A stretch of 64,000 nucleotides of DNA, taken from the NCBI GenBank assembly GCA_030015575.1, contig CM057349.1:256613077-256677076 (forward strand), read 5' to 3'. The notes under the pieces are model-generated. The model did no database searches. It saw only the letters and a list, made by a program, of their open reading frames with translations, and was not told the origin of the DNA. Both the position numbers and the translations under genes were made by a program. Numbering within the stretch: the first letter of the stretch is position 1; every line of letters begins with the position of its first letter. This DNA is from Agapanthus africanus (taxonomy: Eukaryota; Streptophyta; Magnoliopsida; Asparagales; Amaryllidaceae). Below are positions 34,380-44,785 of this stretch, in pieces.

Positions 34380-34960
34380 TATGACCTTGACTTTGGCCAA
34401 CAAATCATAAGTCACATGTCAAGTTCTACCCGTCATTATCCAGGTTAATTTGAACCCACCCGTACATACCCTTGACTTTGGCCAACAAGGCAGTACGACT
34501 GTCCCAAACCAACGCATCTATCTATGCAACAGATGAATATTTAGCATCTACCAAACACTATGCCTTGACTTTGGCCAACAAACATAGCTTGAATACTACT
34601 GACTATCCATAAGAAATGACGGAGGGCTACGGTTGTTTTTTTGGCCAAAAACCTTTAACGTAATGAACTTGATATCACTGAAGGAACCTGATAGCTTTTT
34701 ATAAAAATATAGTGGCGAAAACCTTTTGCTAAAGAGGTCACTCCCGGTGAAGGGATCTCGGCTCTTTCCTCGTGGAATGAGGTGCAGGATATTCTAACTG
34801 AATACCGCTATGCAAAGCAACTTGTAATCAACTATAGTGAAGTTATTACCCTGACGTAAACTTCTGCCCAAGGGGTCACTCCCGGTGAAGGGATCTCGGC
34901 CCTTTCCTCGTCGAATGAGGTGCAGGATATTCTAACTGAATACCGCTATGCAAAATAAAA
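34380..34960 (-). repeat. Repeat blocks in the copia B leader
   Basis: Two copies of a block of about 95 bp (around 34733-34830 and 34862-34957) carry gtcactcccggtgaagggat. Three copies of ttgactttggccaacaa lie at about 34387, 34471 and 34562. On the minus strand, blocks precede motifs, the same order as in the copia A leader. Confidence 0.8.
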
Positions 34961-36366
34961 GGAAACATCTTTGTAATAACACCTTTAAAATTGTTCCAAC
35001 AACATTAAATATAGGTTTGTTTTACTTGCATTGATAAGAATCAACGCAGTCCCATCAATCAATCACACCAGAAAAGAACGAAGAATAAAATGTACGTATA
35101 TGCCATCCGCATTTGTCACTGGGTCCCGTCATCACCCATTAGGTTACTTAACTAACGACAGAGCGGGGGCTGGACTAGCGCGGGTGTAAAACATATACAA
35201 CATCTAATAGTATATATACCAATATACAATAATCGCTCCAGGCATGATAATATGCAGCATTTACAGAAAGTAATAAGTATCACAGAACAATACAGATAAT
35301 CTGGGATCCCCGGGTTTCACAGAGCCGCTACTGAAACCCGATGTTCCCCTGGTCGTGTGGATAGCCTGTGCAATGAAACCTAGGCCCCTACGGGTGCTGC
35401 AAGTTACCGACCAAAACCTGAAGCGGGGCAGCCCCTTACAACATAATGATGGACCACCCGGCACTTCACGGAATCCGGTAACTTGAGCACCCCTCATTGG
35501 GTCAATCTATACCCCCTACGAGTGCGGCGAATAGTCTGCCAATTCTAGAGTGAGGCCCCTCTGCCTCTCAAAGCCATGAGATACGGACCCGTTGCCCTCC
35601 AGAACTCGGCTATCCGTGCACTCCGTCGCGGGGTAAACATAGTACAGAAATGAAAAATATGTACAACTGGTACATCGACCTCAGCCCAGTCGTGCCCCAA
35701 AAGAATATTATACAAACAGGCAGTGACGGCAGTCCACATGTTGGACGCTCGCCCCGCAATATCAAATGTACAAATAAATCCAAACAGCACTACCATAGCA
35801 CACTGCTATCCACCACGACATATCCGCAACATCACAGCACAACACAGAACATCAACGCGAATGTCATGTTCGCAAATCCGTCTAAAAGGACTATAGCAAT
35901 TAGACACAATTTACCGCTCAAATGATATTCCCGGTCGGAGATATAATGTAAGTACTGTAAACTAACACGTTTAAATTTCGATCGACAAAATATCCCAAAG
36001 TGGGCCCCACATACATCTGCTGTACAGTAACAAAATATGGGCCTAAAAGAAATAGTCCAAAAACCACAATTTTACAAGAAGAACCTACTGTAGAAAAATG
36101 GTTTACTGTAGCTCCAAAACTGCGGCGGAACCGCGGCCAAACTAGGGTTTGCGCGGCGGTTCCGCGGCGCTTTGGAAGCTTCAGTTGACCAAATTTCACC
36201 ATAATTCTTTAAAAAAGCCTGCTCTTTTTTCTGTGATTTGCAAAATAATTTTTAGACCCTTTTAAAAATCGATAGAAACTTTAACCCAGAAAATTGCAGT
36301 TTTCGAAATTCCGTTCGATCGATATTTTAAACGCGTTAGCACAACTTAGTAAAGTTTAATGGTGAG
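34961..36366 (-). other. Non-coding leader of copia B next to the 5' LTR
   Basis: No coding domain seen. It contains the paired CG-rich palindromes at 36122-36170. Much of it can be matched loosely to the copia A leader. Confidence 0.6.
36122..36170. other. Paired CCGCGG palindromes in the copia B leader
   Basis: gcggcggaaccgcggcc near 36122 and gcggcggttccgcggcgc at 36153-36170, separated by about 16 bp. On the minus strand the second reads gcgccgcggaaccgc, very close to agcgccgcggttccgcgg of the Athila LTR. Confidence 0.8.
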
Positions 36367-36378
36367 GCTCTGATACCA
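36367..36378 (-). other. Primer-binding site of copia B (initiator tRNA-Met)
   Basis: On the minus strand TGGTATCAGAGC, next to the 5' LTR. Confidence 0.93.
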
Positions 36379-36379
36379 C

Positions 36380-38477
36380 TGTAAGTACACGGTAGCGCCC
36401 TGGCCGTCTAACAGACGCCAAATGCGGAACAAAAACTTTTACAACTGGCGCTATCGCGTACTATAACCCGGATCTACCATTGAAACTAAACTAACAAACT
36501 ACAAACTGGGTAGAAATATTATACCGAACGATCCGAGTCCTTCGGTCTTCAACCATCATCCCACGCTTTGTTGCGGCTGCTCCGATCTCCTGAATCTCCA
36601 TTCTTCTCGTCCAGGTGGCACCACGTCGACGGATCTGTAAACGGGCTCCCGCCTCTGAACCGAGGCAACTCGATCATCAAGTTTGCTAAAAGAGATGACC
36701 AAGATTGATGTAGAGAATGAGTAGAACACTTTGTCTCGTTACGTCCAAAGCAATGGACGAACGGTTAATGAAGTTGCCTTTTGGATCGATATGAAATGAG
36801 AAACTTTTCTATTCTAATTTTCATGAACCAAATAACTATCATCTTTTTTAACCAAGTGAATTAGTGAAGAGGAGGGGAGGGGCCGGCCAATATATGGTGG
36901 AAGGGTGAGTGTAGGAGAGAGGGGGAGGTGACCTTAACAATGAAGCTTATCATCATAATAAATGAAACAATGACTCACTTAAACATTCAATGCAAACATT
37001 GAACCTTAATAACCTAGTCACCAAAATCATTAATGCAACAATTAATGCCAAGATGAGTCACTTAACACCTCACCATCCTAGTCATCATCTAGAAGCTTCC
37101 ACACTCATCTCAAGAAAAAATAAATCCGTCTTTAACCGAATGTTAAAGACGGGCGATAGAAAACTGGAAACTGGCAACTTCCAAAAGCGATCCCGAAACG
37201 GATTTCAGGATAACCCCGTAATAGTATAAACATACCCGCATTTGTATTACGACCGAATACAAATGCAACTGAGACAAAGATATTATATCTACACAGTATA
37301 ATACTCGGATCCGGCTTAAACCAAAGCCCACCAGTATTATCTGCCCGAAATATGACACGTGCGTAAACGCACGTGCATTTTCCGAACCCTGCCATAAAAC
37401 CATACGGCCTCTACAACGTTTTGCCCGAACTTGGGAAACGGTCTGTGGGGGACTCTAATGACTCATCAACACACTGGCACTGGGTATAACCTCTAGCATG
37501 TCAGAGGTATGAGCTGTACGTAACGGTTGCCTATGTATTGATTGGAAGGAAAATTGACGAGCGAACTCATCAATAAACCCTACTGAGCCTGACAGTGACA
37601 ATGTATATACAGTCCGGTCCGTTCGCCTATGAGTATCGCATATCGAGTCTATGGGGGTGGATAAAGTCAGACCCCTAATAACGCGATAATTCGTGTCGGT
37701 ATGAAGCCCATCACCACCTGAGAAACTACGGATCCAAATCAGTAATTCTCCACTACCTCGGCCGAGGATTTCTAGTGATGGCCACCCGTGCACTGTGCGA
37801 CATCAACCCCCAATACCGGGAGAGACGAATCCCCGACGATCCGCTCACTGCCTCCATGTGGCTCAGGACTGTACCCAAAAAATACCTGTTTGCACGACTC
37901 CTTTGAGCCGTGGTAGGGTAGAAATCAAAGCACAGTGGGAACTCACACGAGACAAATGAGGATCTCAGGTCGACAAACTAACATGTACACATGTCACCAG
38001 GGAACTGCTATCTGACGATATGTATAATACCAACTAGCATGTTCCCGGCGAGTCCTGTCCGGTGTACTCATAACCTAATGAGCACCTGTATACATCTTAG
38101 GTGATCCAACCGACACCAGTGGCTTGTGAGACCGGCCACCGCCCCTTGTCGGGGTCTCGACTGTATACACTAGTCTACTCTGGAGTATCAATGCCCTGTC
38201 TCGAAACTCCCACGACTAGGGACACTTTAAGGATGTGCTTATAGACCCCAACTCCCACGTATATGATCGCCATCATACTGCTGGCAGTCAAGCAAGAATC
38301 CTATGGGCTCTATCATCATGCAATAGTGAACTAAAGCATGTATACGATGATAAAGTCAAACCAGATAGCATACTATCATCTCGAGCAAGACTGTCATATC
38401 GGTATAGGTCCTGCCTCAATCATTGCAATCACGTACTTGCGATCCAATAATTGACTTTGAGGGCACTATATCCAACA
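36380..38477 (-). repeat. 5' LTR of copia B
   Basis: Same ends and length as the left LTR. The target duplication gaaca follows at 38478-38482. Confidence 0.93.
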
Positions 38478-38990
38478 GAACAGTCGACCTCTAAGTCGTT
38501 AAACTGGGAATGTAAATATATATATATATATATGTAAATAAACAAAAAAATGTGTAAATAAAAGAAAAATAAAGAAAAGCCGAAATGGTAGGGCAACTCG
38601 CAATAAAAATCAACGAGTAAAATAAAGATGAAAATAAAGCCGAAATGTTGGGGCAACCGCGAAAAAAAGCCGAAATGATAGGGCAATCGCGATTTTCGCG
38701 ATAAGAAAAGCTGAAATGATAGAGCAATCGCGGTAAAACAAAAAAAACAACAAAACAACAAAAAAAAACAGCGGCGAATGATGAGTCGCTCCTGGTATCA
38801 TGTTCCAGTGCAGCGATGCAGACGCCAACCAAAATCCAATTTCCTAAAATTCTTCCAGCCCTACAGTTAGTCCCCAAATTGACTACCGTATACAATTCAC
38901 GGGCTCAAATAATTCTCATCACCCCCTATGCCCCACCGTAATCACCAGTTACGCGGCTGGTCTCCGCCCTCGGAATTATGCTCCATTGTG
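38478..38990 (+). other. Retand-like internal DNA after gag, AT-rich with short repeats
   Basis: After the target duplication, a tcgacc...taaactgggaa segment resembles the DNA left of copia B. Then come a TA run (38515-38533) and about four copies of a gccgaaatgatagggcaatcg-like unit (38578-38735), and the first copy of the cgctcctggtaccat repeat near 38773. There is no protease or pol, although these should begin here in an autonomous element. Confidence 0.75.
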
Positions 38991-40300
38991 AAGACCCACT
39001 CATGTGTCCTCACGATACATGAGGAGAACAAACCTTTGTGGGATCCTTACGACTCACGAAGGAAAAACACACTTAGGAGTTCCCACGACTCCTAAGGAGA
39101 AAATACACCTGCGAGATCCTTACGACTCGCACGGAGAAAATGCTTTTATGGGACCCTCACGGCCCATAAAATTGAAAAGTCTTAGGTGGTAGGGATCTAA
39201 ACCTGTCTCCTAAGCCATCGCTCCCTAACCCCCAAGTGGCGAATGACGAGTCGCTCCTGGTACCATATTCCAGTGTAGCGATGCAGACGCCAACCAAATT
39301 CCAAATCCCAGACCCCAATAGCGAATGATGAGTCGCTCCTGGTACCATATTCCAGTGCAGCGATGCAGACGCCAGCCAAATTCCAAATCCAAATCCCCAA
39401 GTGGCGAATGATGAGTCGCTCCTGGTACCATATTCCAGTGCAGCGATGCAGACGCCAGCCAAATTCCAAATCCAAATCCCCAAGTGGCGAATGATGAGTC
39501 GCTCCTGGTACCATATTCCAGTGCAGCGATGCAGACGCCAACAAAATCTCGAAATTCTTCCGGCCTTACGGTCTGGATCATACATCCTGCAAAACCGTAT
39601 ACAATCCAAGGGCGTAAAGCGATCCCAATCTCTCCCAAGTCCTACTGGTGAGACCACATTCAAAGTACTTCCCCAAAAAAAAGAAGGTATGTCCACAAGC
39701 AAAATGGGCACGGATGAAAACCCGAAAGGGCTCCGTGAGTAAAAAACAGCAGGACTGCCGCCGAGTTTGTGAAAACCCGAAAGGGCGCAAACTTGTAAAA
39801 AAAAGATGAAATGCACTCGCAAAGTCCTCGCGACTTTGTGAGGAGAAAATTCCCGCGTGAGATCCTTACGACTCACAAAGGAGCAACACACTTAGGATTC
39901 CCCACGACTCCTAGGGAGAAAATACACCTACGGGATCCTTACGACCCGTAGGCAGAAAATGCTTTGTGAGACCCTTACGGCTCACAAAATTGAAAAGTCT
40001 TAGGTGATAGGGACCTAAAACCTATCTCCTAAGCCATCGCTTCCTGATAAGAAAGCGCAAATGATGATTCTCTCCTGGTACCATATTCTAGTGTAGCGAT
40101 ACTGATGCCAAGCAAAAACCAATTCTTAAATTCTCTCGGGGCAAATGATGAGTTGCTCCTGGCATTATTCCAGTGCAGCAATGCAGATGCCAAACCAAAA
40201 CCAATCTCCAAATCCTCTCAAAGACAGATGATGATTCGCTCCTGGTACCATATTCCAGTGTAGCGATGCTGATGTCAACCCAAATCACAATCAACAAGTC
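38773..40300. repeat. Retand-like 3' tandem repeats, 83-bp family
   Basis: Copies of a unit with cgctcctggtaccatattcc followed by agcgatgcagacgcca lie near 38785, 39252, 39334, 39417 and 39500 (the last four in tandem at about 82-83 bp), with three more diverged ones near 40070, 40153 and 40237. Open frames across them, such as those reading LHWNMVPGATHHS, are by-products of the repeat. Confidence 0.88.
38995..40045. repeat. Retand-like 3' repeats, 'ccttacgactc' family with a long duplication
   Basis: Short related units of the form gatccttacgactc, each followed by a purine-rich gagaaaa, lie at 39000-39230. A long part of this segment recurs at 39820-40045, including aattgaaaagtcttaggtg and the following cctaagccatcgct. 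The 83-bp repeats and a stretch of unique DNA lie between. Confidence 0.85.
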
Positions 40301-40420
40301 AACTTCAACTCCGACATCGCAAAAAGCGGAGCAAGTCCGAATCCAATCTCGACACAGCAAGAAGCGGAGCAAGTCAAGTTCACCCCTGACACTGCAGGAA
40401 GCAGAGCAAGTCAAATAGAG

Positions 40421-41450
40421 CGTCGACCGTCCATGTCGTAAAAAGGGCAATGCAGGCTTCCTACAAAGCAGGAACCAGATCACTCCGGGCCAGGGAAACG
40501 TCTACCACGGACACTCCGTCTCGGAGACGTGTCAAGCGTCGACCGTCCATATCGTAAAAAAGGGTAGTGCAGGCTTCCCACAAATCGGGAACCAAATCGC
40601 TCCGGATCAGAGCGCCGACCGTCCATGTCGTAAAAAGGGCAGTGTGGGCTTCCTACAAATCGGGAACCAAATCGCTCCAGATCAGAGCGTCGACCGTCCA
40701 TGTCGTAAAAAGGGCAGTGCAAGCTTCCTACAAAGCAGGAACCAAATCACTCCGGTCTAAGGAAACGTCTACTACGGACACTCCGTCTCGGAGACGCGTC
40801 AAGCGTCGACTGTCCATGTCGTAAAAAGGGCAGTGCAGGCTTCCCACAAATCGGGAACCAAATCGCTCCGGATCAGAGCGTCGACCATCCATGTCGCAAA
40901 ACGGGCAGTGCAGAGCGTCGACCGTCCATGTCGCAAAACGGGCAGTGCAGGCTTCCCACAAATCGGGAACCAAATCGCTCCGGGTCAGAGCGTCGACCGT
41001 CCATGTCCCAAAACGGGCAGTGCAGGCTTCCCACAAATCGGGAACCAAATCGCTCCAGGTCAGAGCGTCGACCGTCCATATCGCAAAACGGGCAGTGTAG
41101 GCTTCCCACAAATCGGGAACTAAATCGCTCCGGATCAGAGCGTCGACCGTCCATGTCGCAGAACGGGCAGTGTAGGCTTCCCACAAATCGAGAACCAAAT
41201 CGCTCCGGATCAGAGCGTCGACCGTCCATGTCGCAAAACGGGCAGTGCAGGCTTCCCACAAATCGGGAACCAAATCGCTCCGGATCAGAGCGTCGACCGT
41301 CCATGTCGCAAAAAGGGCAGTGCAGACTTCCTACAAAGCAGGAACCAGATCACTCCGGGCCAGGGAAACGTCTACCACGGACACTCCGTCTCGGAGACGC
41401 ATCAAGCGTCGACCGTCCACGTCGTAAAAAGAGCAGTGCATCCTAAAAAG
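40421..41450. repeat. Retand-like 3' tandem repeats, 75/116-bp family
   Basis: Thirteen units carry cgtcgaccgtccatgtcg or a close variant. Measured at the accgtcc position the starts are 40426, 40542, 40618, 40693, 40809, 40884, 40921, 40996, 41071, 41146, 41221, 41296 and 41412. Spacings are therefore 116, 76, 75, 116, 75, 37, then 75 five times, then 116. The 116-bp form contains an extra aaacgtctaccacggacac-type segment. As 75 bp equals 25 codons, all frames stay open over the array, giving repeat 'proteins' on both strands that I do not accept as genes. Confidence 0.92.
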
Positions 41451-41533
41451 TGGGAACCAAGGCAAGTCGCCTCCACGTGAAAGAAGATCCATCAATTTCA
41501 TGTATACGACTCATATATGTGGTGTGCATTTAT

Positions 41534-41547
41534 TGATGGGGGCACTT
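41534..41547 (+). other. Polypurine tract of the Retand-like element
   Basis: tgatgggggcactt directly before the 3' LTR start at 41548. A G-rich tract of this type marks the end of the internal region. Confidence 0.8.
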
Positions 41548-41941
41548 TGTTGAAGTCAGAATTTGCACCCCGGTTGACCAAGTCAAAGTCAAGGTCAACC
41601 CCAAGCCAGGTGGGCCCATGCCCAGGTCGAGTCCGAACATGAAGCGGCCGACCCTCCCCCATGCCAAAATGAAATCATGTAATAAATAATTTTTATGTAA
41701 TTTTTTATGCATGAATGTAAACAAAATGGGCATAAAGCCAAATTTTTGTAAGCCCATGGCTTATGTGCAAAAAGAAATAGCACATGAGACATGGGATGGG
41801 CGAAATGCCATTTTGTAAAGCCCAAGGGGCTATATGCAAATATGTAAGCCTATATAAGGCAACATGATGATGAATAAAGCAATACACTTTTCATTCTCTC
41901 AAAAAACCTAGGGTTTGTGCCTCTTTCCCCTTTCTGAAGGT
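41548..41941 (+). repeat. 3' LTR of the Retand-like element, interrupted
   Basis: 394 bp match 851-1244 with about ten differences by eye, then the match stops at ctgaaggt, where the Athila array begins. The 5' LTR goes on with tccaaacc at this point, so the rest should lie to the right of the array. Confidence 0.9.
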
Positions 41942-42404
41942 TGTTCATATCAGATTTTTGCATTTTTATACCGCCCAATTTTTATCACATTGCATATCGG
42001 TAGGTACTCTTGAGCCGTGTTTGCTAGTAAATTGCAGGATACAGGTTCTCGGCTCTAAACGATGAAATTCATGGAAAAACACGACAAAATCCGGGTTCCT
42101 GCCAACCACAGATAAAACACGGATCTCCGCTCTTTATCCGTCTGTTGCCACACACCAGTTTAAGAGACAAAATGGCAAATCAATGTCGTTTTCATGCACA
42201 AGGCTCAATGGCAACACAAGATCCAAGAAATCTACGCGGAGCTCGAGGAAATCATGACAAAAAGATCCACATCAAATCACCTTTTGACATGCTGCAAATC
42301 TGGAAGAAATGTGGAGAGATTCTGAGAAACAAAGTGTACCAAAATGATCCAAACATCAACACTAAGAACCACAGAAAATCCGAGCATCCAATCCCTCTAA
42401 AGCG

Positions 42405-42448
42405 CCGCGGTTCCGCGGCATTTGCATGCTTAGGCCGCGGAACCACGG
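42405..42448. other. Paired CCGCGG palindromes in Athila LTR 1
   Basis: CCGCGGTTCCGCGG at 42405-42418 and ccgcggaaccacgg at 42435-42448. They lie about 100 bp before the TATA box. Equivalent pairs are at 52835-52878 and 63267-63310; the last has the second member unmutated. Confidence 0.88.
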
Positions 42449-42540
42449 CCGTACGGCCTCCTCAGTTGACGAAGTTTCAGGGGTATTTTGGTCTTTTCAT
42501 GTAGAGGCAGAATTTTGCCCTAGATTTCTAGTTCCCTGCC

Positions 42541-42548
42541 TATAAATA
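42541..42548 (+). promoter_or_regulatory. TATA box of Athila LTR 1
   Basis: tataaata, conserved at 52971-52978 and 63403-63410 in the other LTRs, followed by a pyrimidine-rich leader. Confidence 0.7.
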
Positions 42549-43523
42549 GCCCAGAACCTTGTGAAGCCAAGGGGGCTTAATCTTGTATTTTTTTTCTAGG
42601 TTTTAGAATACTTGTTCTTCTTCCTCTTCTCATCTCTTCTCCATTGAAAAACTTGTAGTGAGCTTTTGTGAGTGAAGAATGATGAATAAAGAAGTTCATT
42701 TTATTATCATACTTGTCTTGCTCTTATGTTAAATGCTTGTAATTTTCATTTGTTAACTTAGTTGTTGTTATTTCTTGTTGTTTCTTTCTTTTCTCTTTTC
42801 CTTTATCCTTAAACAACCATGATGCTTACGCTTGATCCTTGCCAAGGTGAGGTCGTAAATAGCTAGTTGTTATCTTCTAATCTCTTTCTTTCTATCTTCC
42901 TCTTTTGTTTTATTTTCTTTTCATTATGATGTGTGAGTAGTTTCCATACTTGTTAGGGTAGGATAAGGGAAGTTTGAGAGAAAGAAATCTCTCTCACTCT
43001 TTCCTTGCCCAACATCTTAAATCAACTCCCGTTAATTGAACCACAATCCGCTCCTTACGACACCCTATCCTACATGATAGTGGTGATTCCGTAGTGAGAC
43101 TGGTTGTGGTTGAATTAACCGGAGGTTATGGCTAAGAGCCAAGAACGGACGGACAAGCACCAAAAAGAAGGACTTAAGCGTTGGAAAGCCTAGCTTATAC
43201 TCGCAAGTTCCTTCCTAGTCGTGCTAATCCCCGTTGTTGCCGATTACCGTAACACCGATATTAAGAGTGGCAACGAAAGAAGTGAGCGACTCCTAACTCA
43301 AACTAACCTAATCCTAACCCTAACAAGCTCTCTTTACATATCATTCTAACACTTAGATAATCACAAACAAATCTGGACTTTCGGACTTAACTCGTTAAAG
43401 CACATAGAAAAAGATTCCTATCTCCCTGCGGACGACCCGTACTCAACCGGCTAGCTACAAGCGAAACCGTTTTGATTGCGGTAATTAACTAAACTTGAAC
43501 ACGCAGAATCTCTACAAATCAAA

Positions 43524-43541
43524 TGGCGCCGTTGCCGGGGA
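43524..43541 (+). other. Primer-binding site of Athila unit 1 (tRNA-Asp)
   Basis: TGGCGCCGTTGCCGGGGA starts seven bases after the LTR. It is complementary to the 3' end of plant tRNA-Asp, as is usual for Athila-type elements. Confidence 0.9.
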
Positions 43542-44785
43542 GACGGTAGTTTATTTCTTTGTGTAATTTCGGGTTAATTTGTGAATATAAAGCTAACCGA
43601 AAAACAAAACAAAAAAAATATACATTGTTAAAAAAAAAACCATCTTGTTATTTTTGATTAGTTTTTGTGCAAGTGTGCCGGATATTACGGAATTCGAGTT
43701 CAGTGCCAAAGACGTGGGATATTCGAAGTTCAAGTTCAGTGCCAAAGACGTGGGAAGATAGACCCATATTTCGCGGCTACACCGCGACGGATCAAAACGA
43801 AGCAAACAGTCTACTGTAAAAATCTGGAGCAGATACAGTGATCAAATCAAGATTCAGCAAATCCAGACAAGCAGAGGAATCCCAGGCCAGCACACAGAAA
43901 AAAATTGGAAGCCCAATCTCTCTGTTCAGCCGTGGAACCGCGGCCATTTGGAGCCTTCTGGCTGCCATTTTTTCTGTGAGTCTTTCTTTCCTCTCCCCAC
44001 TCCTCTGGACTCCAATAAACTGTGTTTTCTGCAGCATTCTTTGCGCAAATTGTCTTCCCCCTTCCAATAAACTGTTCTTGTGCAGGATTCTTTGCGCCGC
44101 GCTAAAAAAATAAAAATTGTTTGCAGTTGATTTGTTACCGCTTTGCATTCATTAATACGGACTTAAGGGGCTTGAAACCAATTCAGATTGGGTGGGGATT
44201 TCATCACCCTTCCCAGGACCCCAGAAATCACAAAAAGCATATGCATTGACCATTGTTAAATTAAAAAATACTAGACTCAGCCCTAAGGACTTCACGCTCA
44301 ATAGGACAGAGGACTAGTTACAGGCATCGGCCGTTTATCCTATCTGACTTTTGCGGTGTCTAGGCAAGTGTGTCGAAGGCAAGTGGTTATTTAATTAAGG
44401 AACTTCGCGAAAGCGTTGGACAACCTCCCACTTACCTGTCACTTACCTGGTCGCAATTGACGGAGAAGAGGCGGTTTGAGGTCCTATTTCTAGCCCTCTG
44501 GAACAGTTAGGAGCTGTCTAGCAGACCTAGGTGACCCTAGATCTAGGTGTGATTGTGCATATCTTGTTTGTGATTGCTTAAAGCCATAAGTCCGTACATA
44601 TTTCTGTAAAGCTCTTTCTAAAAATAAAATAAAAAGGAAAAAAAAAGGAAAAAATCAAAAACTTTTATAAAAACTTGCCCTTTGTCGCCAAAATCCATTT
44701 TTCACCCACCACCCATCGCCTTTCTCCATTGACGTTTTCTTACCCTCACCTTCTCCGCTTTGACTATACTAAACTCGTTTAGTGT
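43542..44785 (+). other. Leader of Athila unit 1
   Basis: About 1.2 kb without a supported gene. A single ccgtggaaccgcgg palindrome-like word lies at 43930-43943. A duplicated segment with cagtgccaaagacgtggga occurs near 43700 and 43740. Confidence 0.75.

Larger units (their letters stand above)
28842..38477 (-). mobile_element. Copia element B, full length, minus strand, pol decayed
   Basis: LTRs of equal length (28842-30939 and 36380-38477, 2098 bp each) differ at about 50 positions by eye. On the minus strand an initiator tRNA-Met primer site follows the right LTR and a polypurine tract precedes the left LTR, so the element reads right to left. The perfect target duplication is gaaca. LTR and leader are related to copia A but clearly a separate family. 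Pol is reduced to fragments. It inserted just after the gag stop of the Retand-like element. Confidence 0.94.
851..41941 (+). mobile_element. Tat/Retand-like Ty3/gypsy element, gag-only, container for other insertions
   Basis: The element starts with TG at 851 and its 3' LTR starts at 41548; 394 bp of the two LTRs can be aligned (851-1244 with 41548-41941, about ten differences by eye). A primer-binding-type sequence follows the 5' LTR at 13831, a gag gene starts at 13968, and a polypurine tract lies before 41548. Removing the insertions (1818-13028, 15531-17728, 18278-28680, 28842-38477) leaves a 5' LTR near 1.76 kb and an internal region near 5.5 kb. No protease, reverse transcriptase or integrase is present in container-derived sequence, so it is non-autonomous. 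The lineage call rests on the gag type, the leader sequence and the repeat-rich 3' region, and is an inference. The right end lies beyond the window. Confidence 0.85.
41942..43516 (+). repeat. Athila LTR 1
   Basis: 1575 bp, TGTTCATATC to tctctaca. A TATA box (tataaata) lies at 42541-42548. Paired CCGCGG palindromes are at 42405-42448. The open frame 42145-42504 lies in U3 and has no recognisable domain. Confidence 0.93.

Noticed and set aside
40728-41446. Long repeat-containing open frames on both strands (for example DMDGRRSDPERFGSRFVGS repeats)
   Set aside because: They exist because the tandem unit is 75 bp, a multiple of three, so every frame lacking a stop stays open. There are frames on both strands and no domain or start context.
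40421-41450. CRISPR-like array
   Set aside because: The whole unit is repeated with no unique spacers, the units are 75-116 bp, and the DNA is from a plant retrotransposon.
42145-42504. 119-codon open frame conserved in all three Athila LTRs
   Set aside because: It lies in U3 before the TATA box; its conservation is explained by near-identical LTRs, and in LTR 2 the upstream part is altered by an indel.
43305-43325. Telomere-like cctaaccctaac words in the Athila LTR
   Set aside because: Only about two imperfect units, present at the same place in each LTR; no array.
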